Below the pieces are notes generated by a model. The model did no database searches. It was not told the DNA's origin and saw only the letters and a list, made by a program, of their open reading frames with translations. Made by a program: the position numbers and the translations under genes. This document shows positions 5,139 to 8,669 of a stretch of DNA of 8,669 nt, piece by piece. Positions within the stretch are counted from its first letter, which is position 1, and the number at the start of each line of letters is the position of its first letter. This DNA comes from Chloroflexota bacterium (GTDB lineage Bacteria > Chloroflexota > Anaerolineae > Anaerolineales > Villigracilaceae): the NCBI GenBank assembly GCA_021823555.1, contig JAKANW010000083.1, positions 1-8,669 on the forward strand, read 5' to 3'.

Positions 5139-6596
5139 ATGTCTAAAAATATTAAGTCAATCACCAACCCCAAATTGCGATTGGATATTTTGACGCCTGA
5201 AGAAGTCAAGAAGATCCATGACGCCACCTTATGGATCATCGAAAAGGTTGGGGTCAGATTCCCATCGAAGAACGCCCTGGCGGTGTGGGAAGCGCACGGG
5301 GCCAGCGTGGATCATGAGAAGATGATCGTGCGCGCCAAAGCCGAGCTGATCGAGCAGGCGCTGAAAACCTGTCCGCCCGTTTACCCGCTGGCGGCGCGTG
5401 ACCCGCAGCAGGACTTGTCGCTGGACGGCAACCACGTCTACGTAGGCACAGACGGCTGCGGCGTGGAAGTGATTGACATCCAGACCGGCCAGCGGCGCAC
5501 GTCCCAACTCCAGGATGTGGCCGACATCGCCCGCCTCGCCGATGCGACCGAGGAGGTGGCTTTCCACTGGGTGCCCGTCTCCGCCCAGGATACGCCACCC
5601 GAAACGCGCGGCCTGCATGAGATCAAGGCCATCTGGGAAAACTCGACCAAGCACGTACAGACCGAGTCCATTTACAACCAGCGCGAGGCGCGCGCTGCCA
5701 TCGAGATGGCTGCATTGCTCGCAGGCGGAAAAGAGAACCTGCGCCAGCGGCCGATGCTCTCGCTGATGCAGTGCAGCGCCTCCCCGCTGGGACACGACGG
5801 CGGCTCGTTGGATGCGGCGCTGCTGGCCGCCGAAGTCGGCCTCCCGACCGGCTTCATGACCATGGCGGCCTGCCTGACAACGGGTCCCGCCACGATGGCA
5901 GGCAACCTGGCAGTGGGCAATGCTGAAGTGATCGCGGCCACGGCCATGCTTCAACTGGCGCACCCGGGCGCGCCGGTCTTCTACGCCGCGGCGCAGACCG
6001 CCTCCGATCCGCGCAACGGCGCGTATACCGGCGGCGGCCCGGAGGACTTCCTGTTCGGCGCGGCCACCAACGTGCTGGCCGATTATTACAACCTGCCGCT
6101 CTCGATGGGATCGTTTGCCACTGGCGCCAAGGAACCCAACTGGCAGGCGGGACTCGAGAACAGCCTGTCTACCTTCATGGCCAGCCTGGTCATGTCCGAT
6201 ATGCTGCTGGGACTGGGCTTCCTGCACGGCAGCCGCATCTGGTCCTTTGCCGAGATGATGATGGATGCCGAGATCTTCTCCATCATCCACAAGATGATGC
6301 AGGGCATCGTAGTCAATGACGACACACTGGCCCTGGATGCCATCGCGGCGGTGGGGCCGGGCGGCAACTTCCTGGCACAGAAACACACCCGCCAACACAT
6401 GCGCGACCTGTTCCTGCCGCAGTTCATGGATCGCCGCCCGTACAACGAATGGGAGAGCAAGAAAGATGACGGACGCGACTGGGCGCTGTCCAAGGCGCGC
6501 AAGATCCTGGCCGAGCACCAGCCCGATCCGCTGGACGAGAAGATGCGCGCCGAGATGGATAAGATCATCGCCGCGGAAGAAAAGGAAGTAGTGTAA
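5139..6596 (+). CDS. MttB-family corrinoid methyltransferase, non-pyrrolysine (copy 1)
   Basis: A 485-residue TIM-barrel-type methyltransferase of the trimethylamine methyltransferase (MttB) family, expected to move a methyl group from a substrate such as a quaternary or tertiary amine to the Co(I) corrinoid protein. Seen: N-terminal ILTPEEVKKIHDATLWIIEK (17-36) followed by VGVRF; KAELIEQAL (67-75); GTDGCGVEVIDIQTGQRR (103-120); TTGPATMAGNLAVGNAE (247-263); GAPVFYAAAQTASDPRNGAY (277-296); AKEPNWQAGLENS (330-342); DAEIFSIIHKM (376-386). True MttB has pyrrolysine encoded by UAG near residue 334. Here the matching region (about 328-334) is read through with ordinary residues and no amber codon occurs in the frame, so it belongs with the MtgB-like non-pyrrolysine majority. 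It is preceded by the corrinoid gene and a strong SD. The substrate is unknown; glycine betaine or a similar compound is only a possibility. Confidence 0.9.
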   Translation: MSKNIKSITNPKLRLDILTPEEVKKIHDATLWIIEKVGVRFPSKNALAVWEAHGASVDHEKMIVRAKAELIEQALKTCPPVYPLAARDPQQDLSLDGNHVYVGTDGCGVEVIDIQTGQRRTSQLQDVADIARLADATEEVAFHWVPVSAQDTPPETRGLHEIKAIWENSTKHVQTESIYNQREARAAIEMAALLAGGKENLRQRPMLSLMQCSASPLGHDGGSLDAALLAAEVGLPTGFMTMAACLTTGPATMAGNLAVGNAEVIAATAMLQLAHPGAPVFYAAAQTASDPRNGAYTGGGPEDFLFGAATNVLADYYNLPLSMGSFATGAKEPNWQAGLENSLSTFMASLVMSDMLLGLGFLHGSRIWSFAEMMMDAEIFSIIHKMMQGIVVNDDTLALDAIAAVGPGGNFLAQKHTRQHMRDLFLPQFMDRRPYNEWESKKDDGRDWALSKARKILAEHQPDPLDEKMRAEMDKIIAAEEKEVV

Positions 6597-6645
6597 GTTC
6601 TGCTTTTGCAAAATACAAAATCATTGAAAAATAGTCTTCGCTCCT

Positions 6646-6772
6646 GATGTCATTGCGAGCTGCGAGCCTCAAATGGCGAGTGCGGCGAAGCAATCTCCTC
6701 ATTTCAAGTAACGTTATGACTCATGTAAGCCATGAGATTGCTTCAGTCGCTTCGCTCCTTCGCAATGACATC
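6646..6772. repeat. Inverted-repeat element between the two methyltransferase genes
   Basis: The outer arms GATGTCATTGCG (6646-6657) and CGCAATGACATC (6761-6772) are perfect complements. The inner arms GAAGCAATCTC (6687-6697) and GAGATTGCTTC (6734-6744) are also perfect. A small hairpin CTCATG-TAAGC-CATGAG (6720-6736) overlaps the inner right arm. The element takes up most of the 198-bp gap. I recognise the GTCATTGCGA...GAAGCAATCTC core as a dispersed palindromic repeat seen in many anaerobe genomes. It has no coding capacity and no transposase, so it is MITE- or REP-like in form. Confidence 0.75.
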
Positions 6773-6785
6773 GATGCAGCGGAAA

Positions 6786-6789
6786 AGGA
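6786..6789 (+). promoter_or_regulatory. Ribosome-binding site that sets the start of the second MttB-like gene
   Basis: AGGA within ggaaaaggaaatcg lies 5 nt before the ATG at 6795. The earlier in-frame ATGs at 6732 and 6765 lie inside the inverted-repeat element, and the one at 6774 directly abuts it. I see no SD for these three. Starting at 6795 gives a 485-residue protein whose MQPKLSLLTPELV aligns with the LRLDILTPEEV of copy 1. Confidence 0.65.
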
Positions 6790-6794
6790 AATCG

Positions 6795-8252
6795 ATGCAA
6801 CCCAAACTGTCCCTGCTCACCCCCGAATTAGTCAGCCGCATTCTGGATGAAGCCTTTCAACTGATGATGAAGCCGGGCATTAAAGTGCAGAGCGCCGAAG
6901 CGCGCCAACTGCTGGCTGAACGCGGCGCGCAAGTTGAGGAAGGGAGCGAGATCGTCCGCATACCGGAGAAAACCATCCGGGGCGCGCTGGAAACGGTTCC
7001 GGCTGTGTTTACCGTCTTCGACCGGCGCGGCAGCCCAAAGGTCCGCTATGGAGGCGAGGCGGTTCATTTTGATCCAGGTTCTTCGGGAGTCCACATCCTC
7101 GACCCGGAGACGCTCGAGCATCGTCCCGCCGAAACGCGCGACCTGGTACGGATCGTGAAGGTGGCCGAGATGCTGCCCCAGATGGACGCGCAGTCCACCG
7201 CGGTGGTGTGCAACGATGCGCCCAAGAGCATCGGCGACCTGTACCGCCTGTACGTGGTTTTGATGTTTTCGGAGAAGCCGGTGGTCACGGGCGCATTCAG
7301 CAAAGGCACCATCGAGACCATGCTGGACATGCTGGCCATCTTTGCGGGCAGCCGCGAGGCGCTGCGCTCAAAGCCGCAGGCTGTGTTCGATGTGTGCCCG
7401 TCGCCGCCCCTGATCTGGAGCGACTTTGGCGCCAGCAACCTGATGGCGTTGGCGCGGGCGGGCGTCCCGGCGGAGATCGTTTCGATGCCGCTGGCGGGCG
7501 CGGTCGCGCCGGTCACCTTGTTGGGCACAGTCACGCAGCACGCGGCCGAATGCCTGGCAGGCATCACCATCCACCAGGCCGCGGGACCGGGTGCGCCCAT
7601 CGTGTGGGGCGGCGCGCCGGCCATCTTCGACATGCGCAAAGGCAGCACACCCATGGGCGCCATCGAAACCGCCATGATTGACAGTTCCTACGCGCTGGTC
7701 GGCAAGTCGCTGGATATTCCCACCCACGCCTACCTAGGCACGACCGACGCCAAGCTGGTGGATGCGCAGGCCGGCCTCGAGAGCGGCATGACCGCCCTGG
7801 TCGGCGCGCTGACCGGCATCAACATGATCTCCGGCGCGGGCATGTTGGACTTCCTGGCCTGCCAGAGTCCCGAAAAGCTGGTGGTGGACGCCGAGGCCAT
7901 CTCGATGGCGCGCCGCCTGCTGGACGGCATGAAGGTCCAGACCGAGACGCTGGCAACGGAACTGTTCGAGGGCATCAATTTCAAGGGGGATTTTCTCAAG
8001 CAGCGAGCCACGCGCGACCTATTTGCGAAGGAACAGTACCTGCCCAGCCCGGTCATTGACCGCGACTCGGTGCGCGGCTGGCAGGATGGCGGCGGGTTGG
8101 ACACCTTCGCCCGCGCCAAAGTCCGCACGAGGCAACTGCTCGCCTCCTACCGGCGCCCGGAGCTGGAGCCTGCCCAGCAGGCCGAACTCCGCCGCCTGGT
8201 GGAGAGTCTCGCCAGGGAGGCCGGCATGGAGGCGCTGCCGGCGATGGAGTGA
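6795..8252 (+). CDS. MttB-family corrinoid methyltransferase, non-pyrrolysine (copy 2)
   Basis: A 485-residue second member of the MttB family, only distantly similar to copy 1. Family landmarks appear in the same order: LLTPELVSRILDEAFQLM (7-24), IPEKTIRGALETVP (56-69), DPGSSGVHILDPETLEHRPA (93-112), PLAGAVAPVTLLGTVTQHAAE (232-252), GAPIVWGGAPAIFDMRKGS (266-284), GTTDAKLVDAQAGLESG (315-331), VVDAEAISMARRLLDGM (363-379), DFLKQRATRDLF (399-410) and a C-terminal RTRQLLASYRRPELEP (444-459). The TDAK-DAQAG segment sits where pyrrolysine lies in true MttB, and there is no in-frame TAG. It probably uses the same corrinoid protein (4355-5002), or serves as an alternative with a different substrate. 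An in-frame extension to 6732 is possible but would be encoded by the inverted repeat. Transcription is probably from the upstream operon; no convincing local promoter was seen. Confidence 0.9.
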   Translation: MQPKLSLLTPELVSRILDEAFQLMMKPGIKVQSAEARQLLAERGAQVEEGSEIVRIPEKTIRGALETVPAVFTVFDRRGSPKVRYGGEAVHFDPGSSGVHILDPETLEHRPAETRDLVRIVKVAEMLPQMDAQSTAVVCNDAPKSIGDLYRLYVVLMFSEKPVVTGAFSKGTIETMLDMLAIFAGSREALRSKPQAVFDVCPSPPLIWSDFGASNLMALARAGVPAEIVSMPLAGAVAPVTLLGTVTQHAAECLAGITIHQAAGPGAPIVWGGAPAIFDMRKGSTPMGAIETAMIDSSYALVGKSLDIPTHAYLGTTDAKLVDAQAGLESGMTALVGALTGINMISGAGMLDFLACQSPEKLVVDAEAISMARRLLDGMKVQTETLATELFEGINFKGDFLKQRATRDLFAKEQYLPSPVIDRDSVRGWQDGGGLDTFARAKVRTRQLLASYRRPELEPAQQAELRRLVESLAREAGMEALPAME

Positions 8253-8274
8253 GAAGCGGGAATTTTTTGGGCGA

Positions 8275-8290
8275 CCCGCCTTACGGCGGG
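8275..8290. terminator. GC-rich hairpin between convergent genes, weak terminator candidate
   Basis: CCCGCC-TTAC-GGCGGG is a perfect 6-bp stem with a 4-nt loop, located 22 bp after the stop of the second MttB-like gene and between convergent genes. A run of six T lies upstream (8263-8268), not downstream, and no T-run follows on either strand. A canonical intrinsic terminator is therefore not supported. The hairpin may still protect 3' ends. Confidence 0.25.
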
Positions 8291-8334
8291 AGGTTGACTC
8301 CCTGCTTCTGAGCGCGGCTGCCATCCTGATATTT

Positions 8335-8383
8335 TCAGAATTCAGCCTTCAGCAATCAGCAACCAGCAATCAGGAATCAGAAC
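8335..8383. repeat. 7-bp tandem repeat array (TCAGCAA type)
   Basis: Seven heptamers run in phase: tcagaat, tcagcct, tcagcaa, tcagcaa, ccagcaa, tcaggaa, tcagaac, with a further atcag just beyond. The array straddles the 3' end of the minus-strand gene: the stop codon (TGA, complement of 8370-8372) is formed by the start of the sixth unit. This is a direct observation. Confidence 0.75.
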
Positions 8384-8669
8384 TATCAGAGCCAGGGGAA
8401 ACTAAACGAAACCCGACATCGTCGTCGAAGTAACCGGGAACGAACCTGCCGCGGCCCGCACAGCGGACGAACCAATGATCGTTGAACCAGGAGCCGCCGC
8501 GCACGACGCGGTACTTTTCACCATATTCTTTCGATTGATCCTCCGTTTGTCCCGGATATGCTTTATACCAACTGGCGGTCCACTCCCACACATTGCCGCT
8601 GGCATCGAACATTCCGTACGGTGAAATCCCCGCCGGAAATAACCCCACATGCGTGGTGCGATAAATGTG
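8370..8669 (-). CDS. FGE/SUMF1-domain protein, C-terminal part (5' end outside window)
   Basis: The last 99 residues of a formylglycine-generating-enzyme-like domain enter from the right edge. Counting from the edge, the hallmarks are TTHVGLFPAG (5-14), YGMFDASGNVWEWTASWY (18-35), YRVVRGGSWFN (53-63), VRCAGRGR (68-75) and DDDVGFRLV (82-90). In the family this fold either oxidises a sulfatase cysteine to formylglycine, works in iron-dependent C-S bond formation (EgtB-type), or serves as a ligand or sugar-binding module. The two closely spaced active-site cysteines of true FGE between RGGS and the RCA-R motif are absent (GSWFNDHWFVRC), so sulfatase activation is unlikely. The tail SPGSDSSDS is encoded at the edge of the heptamer array, and the stop lies within it. 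The gene converges on the methyltransferase locus and is probably unrelated to it. Confidence 0.88.
   Translation of the reverse strand, partial: HIYRTTHVGLFPAGISPYGMFDASGNVWEWTASWYKAYPGQTEDQSKEYGEKYRVVRGGSWFNDHWFVRCAGRGRFVPGYFDDDVGFRLVSPGSDSSDS

Noticed and set aside
5229..6611. Long open frame (460 codons) on the minus strand opposite the first MttB-like gene
   Set aside because: The + strand protein has clear family motifs and an SD. The minus frame is rich in His, Arg and Gly with no recognisable domain, as expected from an antisense reading of GC-rich codons.
6598..6645. Possible promoter in the AT-rich stretch after the first MttB-like gene
   Set aside because: TTGCAA at 6606-6611 has no acceptable -10 box at proper spacing; AT-richness alone is not enough.
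6646..6772. Insertion sequence
   Set aside because: There is no transposase gene, and I did not identify a clear target-site duplication. It is only a short palindromic repeat.
5139..8252. Pyrrolysine-encoding amber codons in the MttB-like genes
   Set aside because: Neither frame contains an in-frame TAG; both read through the pyrrolysine-equivalent region with ordinary codons.

Overview
The window looks like a chromosomal segment from an anaerobic, selenocysteine-decoding bacterium. A member of the Chloroflexota near Anaerolineales is my best guess. The reasons are a GC-rich genome (GC estimated by eye), the tail of a SelB-like factor, a one-membrane-span LysM/M23 envelope peptidase, corrinoid methyltransferases of the MttB family, and intergenic DNA full of short tandem repeats and long inverted repeats. 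The taxonomic call is inference; no 16S rRNA or other marker gene is present.

Left part (1-3400), all on the + strand: the last 36 codons of a probable selB; an intact SOS-response-associated peptidase (YedK/HMCES family) that shields abasic sites in single-stranded DNA; a 12-helix MFS exporter of the EntS-like group; and a membrane-anchored peptidase with two LysM-like domains and a complete M23 metal site. The peptidase has its own sigma70-type promoter at 2150-2179, which also fixes its start codon at 2204. These genes look like general housekeeping genes rather than one pathway.

Middle and right part (3589-8252), also + strand: a probable corrinoid-dependent methyl-transfer locus. An FCD-type GntR regulator (3609-4358) overlaps by 4 bp a cobalamin-binding MttC-like protein (4355-5002). 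Two divergent MttB-family methyltransferases follow (5139-6596 and 6795-8252), each exactly 485 residues and neither with an in-frame amber codon. The expected logic is that a regulator senses the methylated substrate or a product, a methyltransferase moves its methyl group to Co(I) of the corrinoid protein, and a second methyltransferase encoded elsewhere passes it on to tetrahydrofolate. The second methyltransferase and the reductive activase of the corrinoid protein are not in this window. The regulator has a consensus TATAAT box ending 8 nt before its ATG, no Shine-Dalgarno sequence, and a 19-bp near-palindrome over the box. This suggests a leaderless, autoregulated transcript.

The intergenic DNA is unusual. 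A 123-bp array of an 8-bp unit in both orientations separates the corrinoid protein from its first methyltransferase. A ~127-bp inverted-repeat element separates the two methyltransferases, and a ~100-bp one follows the M23 gene. Arrays with 7-bp period lie at 830-857 and 8335-8383. The last one supplies the stop codon of a minus-strand FGE/SUMF1-domain protein that enters from the right edge. No rRNA, tRNA, CRISPR or transposase gene was seen, and no gene-free stretch exceeds 300 bases.
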